A stretch of 64,000 nt of DNA, from assembly GCA_041393015.1 (NCBI GenBank), contig JAWKKV010000002.1, positions 248,001 through 312,000 of the forward strand, given 5' to 3'. The notes beneath the pieces were generated by a model. It had not been told where the DNA came from. It did not search any database and saw only the letters and a list, made by a program, of their open reading frames with translations. Shown in pieces: positions 1 to 10,048 of this stretch (positions within the stretch are counted from its first letter, which is position 1; each line of letters opens with the position of its first letter). Source of the stretch: JAGQYH01 sp041393015 (GTDB taxonomy: Bacteria > Bacteroidota > Bacteroidia > Chitinophagales > JADIYW01). Both the position numbers and the translations under genes were made by a program.

Positions 1-1168
1 TGGTTTGCGCTAAAATAACGGTTGGTTCCCCTTTAGAATTGACGGCTTGATGATAGGCATTGAATACTTTCATTCTATCATGTCCTCCCCATGTAAGTCC
101 AGACATGGTGTCATCAGAGAAATTATTTAGAAATGCATCAAGCTCTTCATTGCCTGCCGCTAAGATTTTTTTGAAATCTTTAGTGTTTGCAACAGCTAAT
201 CTTTGAATGGTACCATCAACGGCATTGTTTAATCTATTTTTTAACAGATCATCTTTATCTGCCTCAAAAATTGGATCCCAATCTCTTCCCCAAACGACTT
301 TAATGACGTTCCATCCAGCGCCTTTAAATATCCCTTCCAATTCATCAATGATTTTTCCATTACCACGCACGGGACCATCCAATCGTTGAAGATTGCAATT
401 CACAACAAATATTAGATTATCGAGGTGTTCTCTTGATGCCAAGGTAATAGCCCCTAGAGATTCTGGTTCGTCCATTTCACCATCGCCCATGTAAGCCCAA
501 ACCTTTTGATCGTTCTTTTCTTTTAGACCTCTATTCTCTAAATATTTAAGAAATCTGGCTTCATATATAGCTTGCAAAGAAGTAAATCCCATTGAAACGG
601 TTGGGAACTGCCAATAATCTGGCATTAAACGAGCGTGAGGATAGGAGGAAAGCGCATCTTTGAAAGAAGCTTCTCTTCTAAAATGATTGAGGTTGGATTC
701 ATTCAATCTACCTTCTAAAAAAGATCTGGCATAAATACCTGGTGATGCATGTCCTTGGAAATAGATAAGATCTGGAGCATTTTGATCATATCCTCTGAAA
801 AAATGGTTGAAACCAACTTCAAAAAGTGTGGCAATAGAAGCGTAAGTTGAAATATGTCCGCCTAAACCAGAAATGTTTTTATTGGCTTTTACCACTGTAG
901 CCATGGCGTTCCAACGAATAGCATTCTCTATTTCCTGTTCAAGTTTTTCATTTCCTGGATAAGCGACTTCATCTTTTACTTTTATGGTATTGACATAAGC
1001 AGTAATAATTTCTTCATAAGTAGAAGTTACATTGTAAGATTCTGCTGTTTGGTGCAATATTTTTAAGATCTCATTGACTCTTTCAGGACTTTCATTCTCT
1101 AATAAATATTGTAATGAAGCAATCCATTCCTTGTTTTCTATCTGTTTTATTGAGTTACTGTTGGCCAT
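1..1168 (-). CDS. aceE: Pyruvate dehydrogenase E1 component, homodimeric type (C-terminus outside window)
   Basis: Thiamine-diphosphate-dependent decarboxylation of pyruvate in the pyruvate dehydrogenase complex, feeding acetyl-CoA to the TCA cycle. The reverse complement from position 1168 reads MANSNSIKQIENKEW and stays open to the window edge, giving about 389 residues of a family that is usually near 885. The ThDP-binding signature is visible as GDGEMDEPES followed about 25 residues later by NCNLQRLDGP; upstream are GLGGHISTYAS and YFQGHASPGIYAR, typical of the AceE type. The ATG at 1168 fits the family N-terminus. A single-chain E1 rather than the split alpha/beta E1 is worth noting for a member of the Bacteroidota. 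The E2 and E3 genes are not in the window. Confidence 0.93.
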   Translation of the reverse strand, partial: MANSNSIKQIENKEWIASLQYLLENESPERVNEILKILHQTAESYNVTSTYEEIITAYVNTIKVKDEVAYPGNEKLEQEIENAIRWNAMATVVKANKNISGLGGHISTYASIATLFEVGFNHFFRGYDQNAPDLIYFQGHASPGIYARSFLEGRLNESNLNHFRREASFKDALSSYPHARLMPDYWQFPTVSMGFTSLQAIYEARFLKYLENRGLKEKNDQKVWAYMGDGEMDEPESLGAITLASREHLDNLIFVVNCNLQRLDGPVRGNGKIIDELEGIFKGAGWNVIKVVWGRDWDPIFEADKDDLLKNRLNNAVDGTIQRLAVANTKDFKKILAAGNEELDAFLNNFSDDTMSGLTWGGHDRMKVFNAYHQAVNSKGEPTVILAQT

Positions 1169-1361
1169 AGGATCTAATTATTGTTTCGTAGTATACTAAC
1201 GGTTAGTAAGTTAATAGTTGTTTTGCTAACATTCAAGAGATATTAGCAAAATCACTGTAAATCATTAGGTTAAACCAAATATATTAAAATTTAGTTTGCT
1301 TAATAATTAATTAAGATGCAAAAGCATGTCTAAAAATAGAAACTATTTGTACATTCGCACC

Positions 1362-1446
1362 GGAGATGTGGCAGAGCGGTTGAATGCACCGGTCTTGAAA
1401 ACCGACGTACCGTGAGGTACCGGGGGTTCGAATCCCTCCATCTCCG
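1362..1446 (+). tRNA. tRNA-Ser (anticodon UGA)
   Basis: Class II tRNA of 85 nt without encoded CCA. The acceptor stem GGAGATG pairs with CATCTCC (1439-1445), with discriminator G at 1446. The anticodon loop CTTGAAA gives UGA, which decodes UCN serine codons. The long variable arm is GTACC-GTGA-GGTAC and the T arm contains GGTTCGAATCC. The outermost anticodon-stem pair is a C-A mismatch; otherwise the cloverleaf is intact. It is followed 4 nt later by a strong terminator. Confidence 0.96.
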
Positions 1447-1450
1447 CTCT

Positions 1451-1488
1451 AGTTCACCATAGCTTTAGCGAAGGTGAACTTTTTTTTT
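1451..1488 (+). terminator. Rho-independent terminator of tRNA-Ser
   Basis: AGTTCACC and GGTGAACT form a perfect 8-bp stem around a 14-nt loop, followed by a run of at least eight T. It lies immediately downstream of the tRNA. Confidence 0.9.
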
Positions 1489-1549
1489 GCCCATGCTTAA
1501 CTACAAAATAGACTAAAATAGCCTTTCTTTTATTACGTTATAAATGATT

Positions 1550-2500
1550 TTATCCCACTTTTAAATCGTCAGGAATTTCTTCGATATGTTTGTTAACAGC
1601 GATGCTGTTGTTGAGTTCAAAGCCGAATAGAAGCACGAAAGCGTTGGCGTAGATCCAAATCATGATAAATATCATTACGCTTAAAGAGCCGTAGATGCTA
1701 TTCAATTTAGGGAACATAAAATTGACATAGTAGGAGAATATATAGGAGAATCCTAAAATTAAAAGTGTGGCAAACGTTGCCCCTACAGAAAAATAGCGGT
1801 ATTTTTTTTCAACAGCAGGTCCAAAGTAATAGATTAAGGCGATGGTATTGAAAAAGGTGAAAAGCGTTAACGAAATTCTAATAAAATAGAGTAGTGTGCC
1901 ACTTTTTGTTTTCCATCCTATTGTACTGAGCAATGTGTTTAATTGTTCGTGACTTAAAATGATGAGCGTGATTAAAACTAAAATTTGAAATATAATTAGC
2001 GTATTGATCTTGGCGGCAGCTGTAAATTTTTGTAGCCAATTTCGCTTCATAAAGGTAGGATTTGCCTTATCAAAAGCTCGCATCATATTCATTACACCAT
2101 TGATACTAAAGTAACCACCTAAAACAAAAGTTACAGATAATAATCCTCCTCGTCTGTTATTAATGATATCGTGAATAGTTGAATCTAATGTGGCATAGGT
2201 GCCGGCCGGCATAATGGCTTGTATATAGTTTAACAGTGTCTCATCAAATCCTTCAATAGGAATATATGCTATCAACGTAAAAATGAAAATGCTGGTTGGA
2301 AACAATGCTAAAATAAAATTGAAAGAAATAGCTGCAGCTCTTACTGATAAAGCGTCATTTTGAATTTCATCACGAAACATTGAAATGACATTATACAGAG
2401 GAACACCTTCAAAACCTGGTAAAGTGGCTTTTTTCAAACGCATCCAAGCCCATCTGAAAATGGGTTTTATATTAATGAGTCTGTGTAAGAATTTATTCAT
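1550..2500 (-). CDS. YihY/BrkB family integral membrane protein
   Basis: 316 residues, about the usual length of the YihY (formerly BrkB) family. Around six hydrophobic segments are visible: residues 55-81 (AAAISFNFILALFPTS, the family's characteristic first segment), then segments near 118-140, 165-185, 208-228, 235-258 and 270-295. The function of the family is not established; the old names ribonuclease BN and serum-resistance BrkB are unreliable. Its start overlaps the end of the upstream thioesterase gene by 8 nt, so it is probably the last gene of a co-translated group with smc and mltG. Confidence 0.85.
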   Translation of the reverse strand: MNKFLHRLINIKPIFRWAWMRLKKATLPGFEGVPLYNVISMFRDEIQNDALSVRAAAISFNFILALFPTSIFIFTLIAYIPIEGFDETLLNYIQAIMPAGTYATLDSTIHDIINNRRGGLLSVTFVLGGYFSINGVMNMMRAFDKANPTFMKRNWLQKFTAAAKINTLIIFQILVLITLIILSHEQLNTLLSTIGWKTKSGTLLYFIRISLTLFTFFNTIALIYYFGPAVEKKYRYFSVGATFATLLILGFSYIFSYYVNFMFPKLNSIYGSLSVMIFIMIWIYANAFVLLFGFELNNSIAVNKHIEEIPDDLKVG

Positions 2501-2912
2501 TACCTGATTTAAAGTAAGGTTGCAATAGCTTTTTTAGTTCACTTGGAATAGAACATACCTTTGTTTTGGACTTATTGATAAACAATAAATTTACTGTTCC
2601 GATACAACAAGTATCATTTTGTTCATTTAGAATTTCGGTTTCAAAAGTTACTTTTCTTCCGGGCAGTTTCCGAAGTGTTGTAATAATTGTAATCACTTCA
2701 TCATATGTGGCCGGTTTTAAAAATTTCGACTGCATTTCAACTACAAAAAGCCCAATGCCTCCATCTTCCATATCTTTATAACTCCAACCCATGGCGCGCA
2801 TGGCTTCCAACCTTCCTAACTCGAAATACTTTGCATAATGGCCATGATGAACGACATTTAATCGATCAACTTCCGGATAAGGTACTCTATATTGGTACTC
2901 ATGTACAAACAT
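2493..2912 (-). CDS. Acyl-CoA thioesterase, YbgC/4HBT hot-dog family
   Basis: A 139-residue single hot-dog domain. The N-terminus carries the 4HBT active-site pattern: PYPEVDRLNVVHHGHYAKYF with Asp16 in the position of the catalytic carboxylate, then LGRLEAMRAMG on the central helix. The family hydrolyses acyl-CoA thioesters in the cytoplasm; the physiological substrate cannot be read from sequence. The start codon shares one base with the stop of mltG (TAATG) and the 3' end overlaps the YihY-like gene by 8 nt, which indicates translational coupling in both directions. Confidence 0.85.
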   Translation of the reverse strand: MFVHEYQYRVPYPEVDRLNVVHHGHYAKYFELGRLEAMRAMGWSYKDMEDGGIGLFVVEMQSKFLKPATYDEVITIITTLRKLPGRKVTFETEILNEQNDTCCIGTVNLLFINKSKTKVCSIPSELKKLLQPYFKSGNE

Positions 2913-3940
2913 TAGTAAATATTACTTTCATTTAATGCCTTTTGATACTGCTTGGCATTTTTATTATGATCTCTAAGTGATTTTGCAAAAATATGATAGC
3001 CTGAAAAATCTGAATTAGCACAGAAATACATGTATTCATGGTTTTCAGCATTTATAATTGATTCAATGGTTGTTTTTTGAGGTAAACCAATAGGACCAGG
3101 CGGTAAGCCAGTGTTTTTATAAGTATTGTAAGGAGAGTCAACCTCAAGATGCTTATTTAGAATTCTCTTGATTTCAGAATTGTTCAAAGCAAATTTAACT
3201 GTTGGGTCTGCTTGTAATGGCCAATTGTCTCTTAATCTATTGATATAAACACCGGCGATTCTTGGATATTCATCTTTTTTAGTGGATTCTTTTTCAATGA
3301 TGGATCCTAGAATAATACAATCAATTGGTTTCAATCCTTTGGCAGCAGCTTTTTGAGTGCGCTCCGGTGTCCAATATTTTTTGAATTCACTTAACATTCT
3401 ATCAAAAAAGGCTTTGCCATCTGTATCCCAATGAAACAAATAGGTATCTGCCATAACAATTGCCCAACTGTTATCTACTGTAAGATTTTGAGATGTAAGA
3501 AATTGCTTGTCGTTAAAAATGAAATCGAGTTCAACTGTGTCTGCTTCAATCGTTTTACTAACTACTTCAAACAGCTCTTCTTTACTATCAATATTGGTAA
3601 TTGGTAGTTTAACAGATACTTCGTCGTAGCCATTTCTTAGCTGCTTGATTAATTCTCTATTAGACAACGAATTAGAAATAATGTATTTGCCCGGTTCAAC
3701 AGTGTTCGGATAATTCATTCTAGAAGCCACCCAATCAAATGATTTGATATTTTTCACGATATTTTGATCAACAAATGATTGTTCTACGTCAGCATATGAG
3801 GAACCGGTAGAAATGTAAAATTCGTGAAAACCGTCCTCATGATTATGTATATTATCGGTAAATATCATAATAGATAAGCCTGCCGTTACTAAGGCAACAA
3901 TAAAAAAAACTACGATCAAAAATAAAAATCCTCTATTCAT
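2912..3940 (-). CDS. mltG: Endolytic murein transglycosylase MltG
   Basis: 342 residues, YceG/MltG family. One N-terminal membrane anchor (residues 5-27) is followed by a LysM-like region and the catalytic domain. The family's catalytic glutamate is in GSIIEKES (Glu216), close to the position of Glu218 in the E. coli enzyme. Other family blocks are LQADPTVKFAL and TGLPPGPIGLP. It cleaves nascent glycan strands at the inner membrane and is thought to set strand length. It lies about 110 nt downstream of smc on the same strand and is coupled to the thioesterase gene by a TAATG overlap. Confidence 0.93.
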   Translation of the reverse strand: MNRGFLFLIVVFFIVALVTAGLSIMIFTDNIHNHEDGFHEFYISTGSSYADVEQSFVDQNIVKNIKSFDWVASRMNYPNTVEPGKYIISNSLSNRELIKQLRNGYDEVSVKLPITNIDSKEELFEVVSKTIEADTVELDFIFNDKQFLTSQNLTVDNSWAIVMADTYLFHWDTDGKAFFDRMLSEFKKYWTPERTQKAAAKGLKPIDCIILGSIIEKESTKKDEYPRIAGVYINRLRDNWPLQADPTVKFALNNSEIKRILNKHLEVDSPYNTYKNTGLPPGPIGLPQKTTIESIINAENHEYMYFCANSDFSGYHIFAKSLRDHNKNAKQYQKALNESNIY

Positions 3941-4048
3941 AAAATTGCCTTTTAAATTGTAGGCGAAACGGCTAAATTATTAATTAGCTTCATAATCCTA
4001 TTCGCTAATTATAAACAATAATGTTTTATTGATTAATTGAAACAGCTT

Positions 4049-7000
4049 CTATGCCACTGATTTTTCTTCTCCAATATTTCTAAAATCGGTAGAAACTAAA
4101 GTAGATATACCTGTTTTATGCATCGTTACACCATGAACAACATCGGCTGCAGCACCTGTTTCTTCTTGATGCGAAACCACTATAAATTGTGAATCTTTCG
4201 AGAAATCTCTAATTACTTTATTGAATTTATCAATATTGGCTAAATCTAATGGCGCATCCACTTCATCTAAAATACAGAATGGTGCTGGTTTATATAAATA
4301 CAAGCCAAACAATAGCGATAAGGCGGTTAAAGATTTTTCACCTCCTGATAATTGATTAATACTTTGTGGCCTTTTGCCTTTTGGTTTCGCTATAATATCA
4401 ACATTTGATTCTAATGGATCATCCGGATTAATTAAAATTAGGTCACAATTATCGTGCTCATTAAACATACTTCTAAATACATTTTTGAAGTTTTCTCTAA
4501 TGGCGACAAAGGCATCCATAAAATGCTCTTTTGCAGTAATTTCTATTTCTTGAATGGTGGCTAGCAAACTTTCTTTAGCCTCTTCTAAATCTGTTTTTTG
4601 TTCAGTAATGAAGTCAAAACGTGTTTTCATTTCATCATAGGCGGTTTCAGCCATTGGATTTACTTCGCCGAAATTCTCAATTCTATTGGAGGCTCTATTG
4701 AGTTTTAATTCTATTTCACCTCTTTCTAATTCAGGCACTTCCAATGTATCCAACATTTCTTCCACATCAATTTTAAACTCCAATGAAAGTCGTTGTTTTA
4801 AACTTTGAAGATCAAATTTTAAATTGTTTTGTTTCTCTTTGCATTGTGTAATGTTCCAATCAATTTCTTCTTTTGATTTAGATAACTTTCTTAAGGCTTC
4901 TTCTTCATTTTGAACATTTTCCTTTAACTCATAGTAGTTGCTTTCTTCTCCGGAAAGTTCTTCTTTTCTTTTATCTCTTTCCTTATATAGCTGAATTAAT
5001 TGATCATTCATGCCGATAGCAACTTCTTTAATCCGTTCTATCTCTTTTAAAGAATTGGTAGATTCTTCTTGGTTCTTTTTTAAATCTTGAATGATTATTT
5101 GCAGTCTACTTTCCTTAAAATTTCGACTTTGCTTATAGGATTGAACTGCATTTTCGTTTTGGATGAAATTAATGTTTATCTCATTGAATTTATCTTGCAT
5201 TTCCGAAAACTCTAAGGAAGCTATTTTAAAGTCGTTTTCTAGTGAATCTAATTTTAAACGATAAATATTAGTGGCTTTATTAGCCTTATCCAAGGTGTCG
5301 ACAGTAATTTTCATTTCTGCTTCCACCTTTTTAATATTGGCTTCTACTTCTTCGTGTCGTTTACTATGCTGATTAACAAACTCTTGAAAGTTTTCAATTC
5401 TTGATTGATAAGAAATTTTCTCTCGTTCAAGTTTTTGTAGTTCCCCTTGCTCTCTATCAATAGTTCGTCTCAGAGAGTTGTTTTTTAAATGAATCAGCTG
5501 TTCTTTATTAGCCTTGTATTCAGCATCTTCTTTTTTTACTTTTTCTTGAAGCTTTGCAATATCTTTTTCAAGTTTCTCTAAGTTTTTGAGTCTTCCTAGA
5601 CGTTTTCCTTCAAACAAACCAACTGTTCCACCGGATATCTCAAGCGAGGATTTAATCCATTGTCCGTCAGCGTTAACGTAGCACAAGGCTTTATCTGCCG
5701 AAGGTTCCTTCATTTCTTTGTCCTCAACGATGATCACATCTTTTAAAAGGAAATGCAATAATGCTTCATGCTTTTTGTCTCCTTCAATAATTTTTAACGC
5801 CGATATTTGTCCTTTGGCAAGCTTGTAATTTGTAGCATCACTCTTAACAGACTTAAAGTGTTCTAACACAAAAAAGTGAGCTCTTCCTTTAGATTTATCC
5901 ATTAATAACTGAATGGCTTTGTCCGCTTCTGATTCTGTTTCAACCACAAAATGATTCAGATACGGTTTTAAAACGACTTCAATGGCTACTCTATACTTCT
6001 CGTCGCAATACAATAGGTCAGAAAGGAGAGGAGTTTTAGTTAACCAATCTGCATTTTTCTTTAAATATTTTATGGATTCAGGAAAACCTTCCAAACTGTC
6101 AATCATATTTTTTGTCAGCCTGAATTCATTATTCTTAGCATCTAATTCTCTTTTATGATCGATGGAAGCATTTCTTTTTTCTTCAATCAATAGCTCTAAT
6201 TTTTCAATGCTTTCGCTATTGGCGACTTCCTTTTCCTTCAGACTACTAATAAGTGCTTGTTGTTTCTCAATTTCCTTTTGAACTTTTTCCATCGAAGCAT
6301 TTAACTTGGTTAAAGCTTCTGTTCGTTCCTCTTTTTCAAAAAGACTTCTTTGGATATTGCTTTTTAAGTTTTCTAATTTAGATTCAAGAATGGCCAATTG
6401 CTTTTCAGCTTCGCTTTGTTGGTTTCTAACGGTGATAAACTCATTTCTTTGTTTATCTAAATTCTCTTTAATCTCTAAACTTTTAGCTCGCCTAATTTCT
6501 AGTGCTGCTTTGGCTTCTGTAACAGTTGACTTAATGTTGGTAAGTGCTTTTTCTTCCACCTCAATTTTTTGAACTAAATCTTTGAGTTCTACTTTTAAGG
6601 TTTTTTCTTCTTCACTTTGGTTGAAAATAGAATTTTTTAAAGTATTGATTCTGTCGTTTAGAAATTCTAACTTTTGCTCTGCAACCTTCTTATCACTCTC
6701 TTTTTCTTGAATAGAATTGATGAAATCGTTTAATTTTTTCTGTTGAGAAGAAAGCGATTTTTCTCTATCAATAATCTTTGTTTTTTCCTTTTGAAGGGAT
6801 GCCTCTTTTAACTTAAGCGTAGATTCAAATTGAAGTTTTTGATCATTGAATTCGTTGAGTTGCTTTTCATTTTTCTCATATTGATCATTGATGGATAGCA
6901 TATCGTATTTTGCTAAATCAATACTCAACTCTTTATATTCTTCTTTTATTTTTTTATATCGATTTGCCTTTCGAGCTTGTGATTCCAGGGCTTTTAAGTT

Positions 7001-7600
7001 GCCATCAATTTCAAATAAAAGGTCTTGCACACGATCTAAATCGGCTTCCGTTCCATTTAATTTTAGAAGTGTTTCTCTTTTTCTAGTTTTATATTTCGAA
7101 ATACCAGCGGCTTGTTCAATTAAGGATCTTCTGCTGTTGTCAACGTCATTTAAGACATCATCAATCATCTTTAATTCCATGATAGCGTAGGTACTAGAGC
7201 CAATACCGGTATCTAAGAAAAGGTTTTTAATATCCTTCAGTCGGCAACTTACTCCATTGATTTGGTAATCGCTTTCTCCTGTTCGGTAAATGGTTCTCGA
7301 GATGGTGACATTGGTAAATTCTGTTGGAATAACATTTTTAGTATTGTCGAACGTTAACGATACTTGTGCCATATTACTGGCTTTTCGATCTTTTGTGCCA
7401 TTAAAAATGATATTGTCCATCTTTTCCAATCGTAAAGCTTTAGTTCGTTGTTCTCCTAAAACCCATCTTATGGCATCTACAATATTCGACTTGCCGCAAC
7501 CATTAGAACCCATAATGGCAATGACATCATTATCAAAATGAATTACCTGCTTATCGGCAAAGCTCTTAAAACCCTTCATTTCAAGTTTGGTCAAACGCAT
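4049..7600 (-). CDS. smc: Chromosome segregation protein SMC
   Basis: 1183 residues, full length for bacterial SMC. The N-terminal ATPase half has Walker A GSNGCGKSN at residues 31-39 and a Q-loop region near WVLGEQR. Two very long coiled coils (about 170-500 and 670-1010) flank a hinge around residues 510-660. The C-terminal half has the ABC signature LSGGEKSLTALSLL and Walker B FCILDEVDAPLD. With ScpA/ScpB (not in the window) it would form the condensin that organises newly replicated chromosomes. It is the likely first gene of the smc-mltG-thioesterase-YihY group; the start at 7600 gives the canonical MRLTKLEMKGFKSFAD N-terminus. Confidence 0.97.
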   Translation of the reverse strand: MRLTKLEMKGFKSFADKQVIHFDNDVIAIMGSNGCGKSNIVDAIRWVLGEQRTKALRLEKMDNIIFNGTKDRKASNMAQVSLTFDNTKNVIPTEFTNVTISRTIYRTGESDYQINGVSCRLKDIKNLFLDTGIGSSTYAIMELKMIDDVLNDVDNSRRSLIEQAAGISKYKTRKRETLLKLNGTEADLDRVQDLLFEIDGNLKALESQARKANRYKKIKEEYKELSIDLAKYDMLSINDQYEKNEKQLNEFNDQKLQFESTLKLKEASLQKEKTKIIDREKSLSSQQKKLNDFINSIQEKESDKKVAEQKLEFLNDRINTLKNSIFNQSEEEKTLKVELKDLVQKIEVEEKALTNIKSTVTEAKAALEIRRAKSLEIKENLDKQRNEFITVRNQQSEAEKQLAILESKLENLKSNIQRSLFEKEERTEALTKLNASMEKVQKEIEKQQALISSLKEKEVANSESIEKLELLIEEKRNASIDHKRELDAKNNEFRLTKNMIDSLEGFPESIKYLKKNADWLTKTPLLSDLLYCDEKYRVAIEVVLKPYLNHFVVETESEADKAIQLLMDKSKGRAHFFVLEHFKSVKSDATNYKLAKGQISALKIIEGDKKHEALLHFLLKDVIIVEDKEMKEPSADKALCYVNADGQWIKSSLEISGGTVGLFEGKRLGRLKNLEKLEKDIAKLQEKVKKEDAEYKANKEQLIHLKNNSLRRTIDREQGELQKLEREKISYQSRIENFQEFVNQHSKRHEEVEANIKKVEAEMKITVDTLDKANKATNIYRLKLDSLENDFKIASLEFSEMQDKFNEININFIQNENAVQSYKQSRNFKESRLQIIIQDLKKNQEESTNSLKEIERIKEVAIGMNDQLIQLYKERDKRKEELSGEESNYYELKENVQNEEEALRKLSKSKEEIDWNITQCKEKQNNLKFDLQSLKQRLSLEFKIDVEEMLDTLEVPELERGEIELKLNRASNRIENFGEVNPMAETAYDEMKTRFDFITEQKTDLEEAKESLLATIQEIEITAKEHFMDAFVAIRENFKNVFRSMFNEHDNCDLILINPDDPLESNVDIIAKPKGKRPQSINQLSGGEKSLTALSLLFGLYLYKPAPFCILDEVDAPLDLANIDKFNKVIRDFSKDSQFIVVSHQEETGAAADVVHGVTMHKTGISTLVSTDFRNIGEEKSVA

Positions 7601-7702
7601 AACGGGTAAAGTTACTAGTTAATTAAGATATCTAAGACGAGAATGCTGTATCTGTTGAAAATTAGTTTGGTGTTGTGAAATATTTTGAAAGCCATAACAG
7701 AC

Positions 7703-8296
7703 TTAATCTGTATCAACAATACCTTTAAGTTTTACAACAGTACTCATTGGTTTTCCGTTTGTTAAGATAGTAATAACTCTCTCTTGCATACCAATTTTGC
7801 CTTTGCTGTTGAAAGTCACGTTTATGGTGCCTTTTTCACCGGGAGCGATAGCATCGGTTGAATATTCAGGAACGGTACAGCCACAATCAACGGATACATC
7901 TTGTATCGTTAAAGGCGCATTTCCTCGGTTTTCAAAAACAAAAGTATGATTTAAAGTATCGCCTTCTGTCATTCTGCTAAATTGGTGGATTGGGTTTTCA
8001 AAGTAAATACTTGATTTCTTAACAGGTACCGGCTTTGTTGCTGGTGTTTCTATTTTTTCTACTACTTCTTTTGGAAGACTGTCTACTTGTTTTAAAGGTA
8101 AAGAATCAATTAAGATTTCTGTTGTCGTAATCATTGAATCTGTTGGTGTTTCTAATTCTACTACATCTTCTTTAGAATTATTTTTGTTTGAATTTGGCTG
8201 ACAAGAAGTTACTAAAACTAGAATTAGGATAAATGTGAGTTTTTGTATGTCACAAAAGTAATTGAATCTTAATGGCATCAGCGTCTTAGCTTTCAT
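7703..8296 (-). CDS. DUF1573 domain lipoprotein
   Basis: 197 residues. The N-terminus has a basic stretch and a hydrophobic segment ending in the lipobox LVTSC, so it is probably lipidated and exported; an alternative start at residue 7 would give a more usual signal length. A low-complexity acidic/proline linker follows (about 35-95). The C-terminal domain (about 100-195) is DUF1573, recognisable by HTFVFENRGNAPL, the VDCGCTVPEYS motif and APGEKGTINVTFNSKGK. Such Ig-like domains are very common in Bacteroidota; no specific function is known. It is transcribed away from the carboxylase gene. CAAATATA at 8329-8336 is a good reversed TAnnTTTG -7 box for this gene, but no convincing -33 box is seen. 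Confidence 0.85.
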   Translation of the reverse strand: MKAKTLMPLRFNYFCDIQKLTFILILVLVTSCQPNSNKNNSKEDVVELETPTDSMITTTEILIDSLPLKQVDSLPKEVVEKIETPATKPVPVKKSSIYFENPIHQFSRMTEGDTLNHTFVFENRGNAPLTIQDVSVDCGCTVPEYSTDAIAPGEKGTINVTFNSKGKIGMQERVITILTNGKPMSTVVKLKGIVDTD

Positions 8297-8462
8297 ATCT
8301 TTGTATTGTTATTAGAAATTGATTTTAACAAATATAGTAACGAGGATTATTTTAACTGATTCGCAACAAGAATTATAAATTTCCTAATACAAATATAGTG
8401 TAATAAAATAGGGATAATGCATTTAAGCTTACAACTTTGTAAGTATAAAGCATCAGAGAAGC

Positions 8463-10007
8463 ATGAAAGATAAGATCAGAATCTTAAACGAGAAAAAAGA
8501 GCAGGCAAAGTTAGGCGGTGGCGCAAAGCGTATTGCTAAGCAGCATGAGAAAGGCAAATTAACTGCTCGTGAAAGGATTGAGTTGCTAATGGACGATGGC
8601 TCTTTTGAAGAGCTAGGTATGTTTGTTACACACCGATCTACAGAATTTGGTTTAGATAAGCAGAAATTCTTAGGCGATGGTGTTGTTACCGGATATGGCA
8701 CAGTTAATGGTCGTCAAGTATATGTTTTTTCTCAAGATTTTACTGTTTTTGGAGGATCGCTTTCGGAGACACATGCTGAGAAGATTTGCAAGATTATGGA
8801 TATGGCGATGAAAACAGGATCTCCTTTAATAGGTTTGAATGATTCAGGAGGCGCTAGAATTCAAGAAGGTGTAGTATCCTTGGGAGGCTATGCCGATATT
8901 TTTCATAAAAATGTAATGGCGTCAGGGGTTATACCTCAGATTTCTGCTATTATGGGACCTTGTGCCGGTGGTGCCGTTTATTCACCAGCGATTACGGATT
9001 TCACTTTAATGGTAGAACATACCTCTTATATGTTTGTTACTGGGCCGAACGTGGTAAAAACAGTAACGCATGAAGAAGTAACTGCAGAGGAATTAGGTGG
9101 TGCGCATACACATGCCACGAAATCTGGAGTGACACATTTTACAGCAGCTAATGCCATTGAATGTATCGATCAAATAAAGCAATTGTTGAGCTATATGCCT
9201 CAGAATTGTGAAGATAAAGCTCCGGTTTATCCTTACGAAACAAAAGGTGATGAAGTAAGAAATAAGCTTTGCGATATTATACCTGAAAATCCAAATCAGC
9301 CATATGATATGAGAGAGGTAATCTCCCATATTGTGGATGAAAAGAGTTTTTTAGAAGTTCATAAGGATTTTGCGGAAAATATGGTGGTTGGTTTTGCCAG
9401 ATTAGCAGGTAGATCAATTGGAATTGTAGCCAATCAACCGGCTTATTTAGCTGGCGTTCTAGATATTAACGGCTCTATAAAAGGCGCCAGATTTACGCGT
9501 TTTTGCGACGCTTTTAACATTCCAATTTTAGTATTAGAAGATGTGCCGGGCTTTTTACCGGGAACAGATCAAGAATGGAATGGAATTATTAAAAATGGTG
9601 CTAAACTATTGTATGCCTTAAGTGAAGCAACTGTTCCAAAAATTACAGTGATTACGAGAAAAGCATATGGTGGTGCTTATGATGTAATGAATTCAAAGCA
9701 TATAGGTGCCGATATGAATTACGCTTGGCCAACTGCAGAAATAGCAGTAATGGGACCAAAAGGCGCAGCAGAAATTATTTTTAAACACGAGATACAATCA
9801 TCCGATAACCCAAAACAAAAACTAGATGAAAAAGTAGAAGAGTACACTCAAGCATTTGCTAATCCCTATAAAGCAGCTGCAAGAGGATTTATTGATGAGA
9901 TTATTGAACCCCAAGAAACCCGTATTAAACTAATTAAATCATTTAAGATGTTAGAAGGCAAGGTAGTTCATCTACCCAAAAAGAAGCACGGTAACATCCC
10001 ATTGTAA
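8463..10007 (+). CDS. Acyl-CoA carboxylase beta subunit (propionyl-CoA/methylmalonyl-CoA carboxyltransferase)
   Basis: 514 residues, the usual length for the carboxyltransferase subunit of biotin-dependent propionyl-CoA carboxylase or methylmalonyl-CoA decarboxylase (PccB/MmdA). Both crotonase-like halves are present. The acyl-CoA site is in GLNDSGGARIQEGV and MGPCAGGAVYSPA; the second half has VEDVPGFLPGTDQEWNG and ITRKAYGGAYDVM. It transfers carboxylate between carboxybiotin and an acyl-CoA, linking odd-chain and branched amino-acid breakdown to succinyl-CoA. No biotin carboxylase or biotin carrier gene is adjacent, so the exact substrate and direction stay open. Confidence 0.92.
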   Translation: MKDKIRILNEKKEQAKLGGGAKRIAKQHEKGKLTARERIELLMDDGSFEELGMFVTHRSTEFGLDKQKFLGDGVVTGYGTVNGRQVYVFSQDFTVFGGSLSETHAEKICKIMDMAMKTGSPLIGLNDSGGARIQEGVVSLGGYADIFHKNVMASGVIPQISAIMGPCAGGAVYSPAITDFTLMVEHTSYMFVTGPNVVKTVTHEEVTAEELGGAHTHATKSGVTHFTAANAIECIDQIKQLLSYMPQNCEDKAPVYPYETKGDEVRNKLCDIIPENPNQPYDMREVISHIVDEKSFLEVHKDFAENMVVGFARLAGRSIGIVANQPAYLAGVLDINGSIKGARFTRFCDAFNIPILVLEDVPGFLPGTDQEWNGIIKNGAKLLYALSEATVPKITVITRKAYGGAYDVMNSKHIGADMNYAWPTAEIAVMGPKGAAEIIFKHEIQSSDNPKQKLDEKVEEYTQAFANPYKAAARGFIDEIIEPQETRIKLIKSFKMLEGKVVHLPKKKHGNIPL

Positions 10008-10048
10008 ACATTACGGTCATGGGTAACAAAAATCAAGAAAACGAAAAC

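Noticed and set aside
1276..1283. CAAATATA as a promoter for aceE on the minus strand
   Set aside because: It fits the -7 box, but there is no CAA (TTG) at the required distance and the region is AT-rich, so chance matches are expected.
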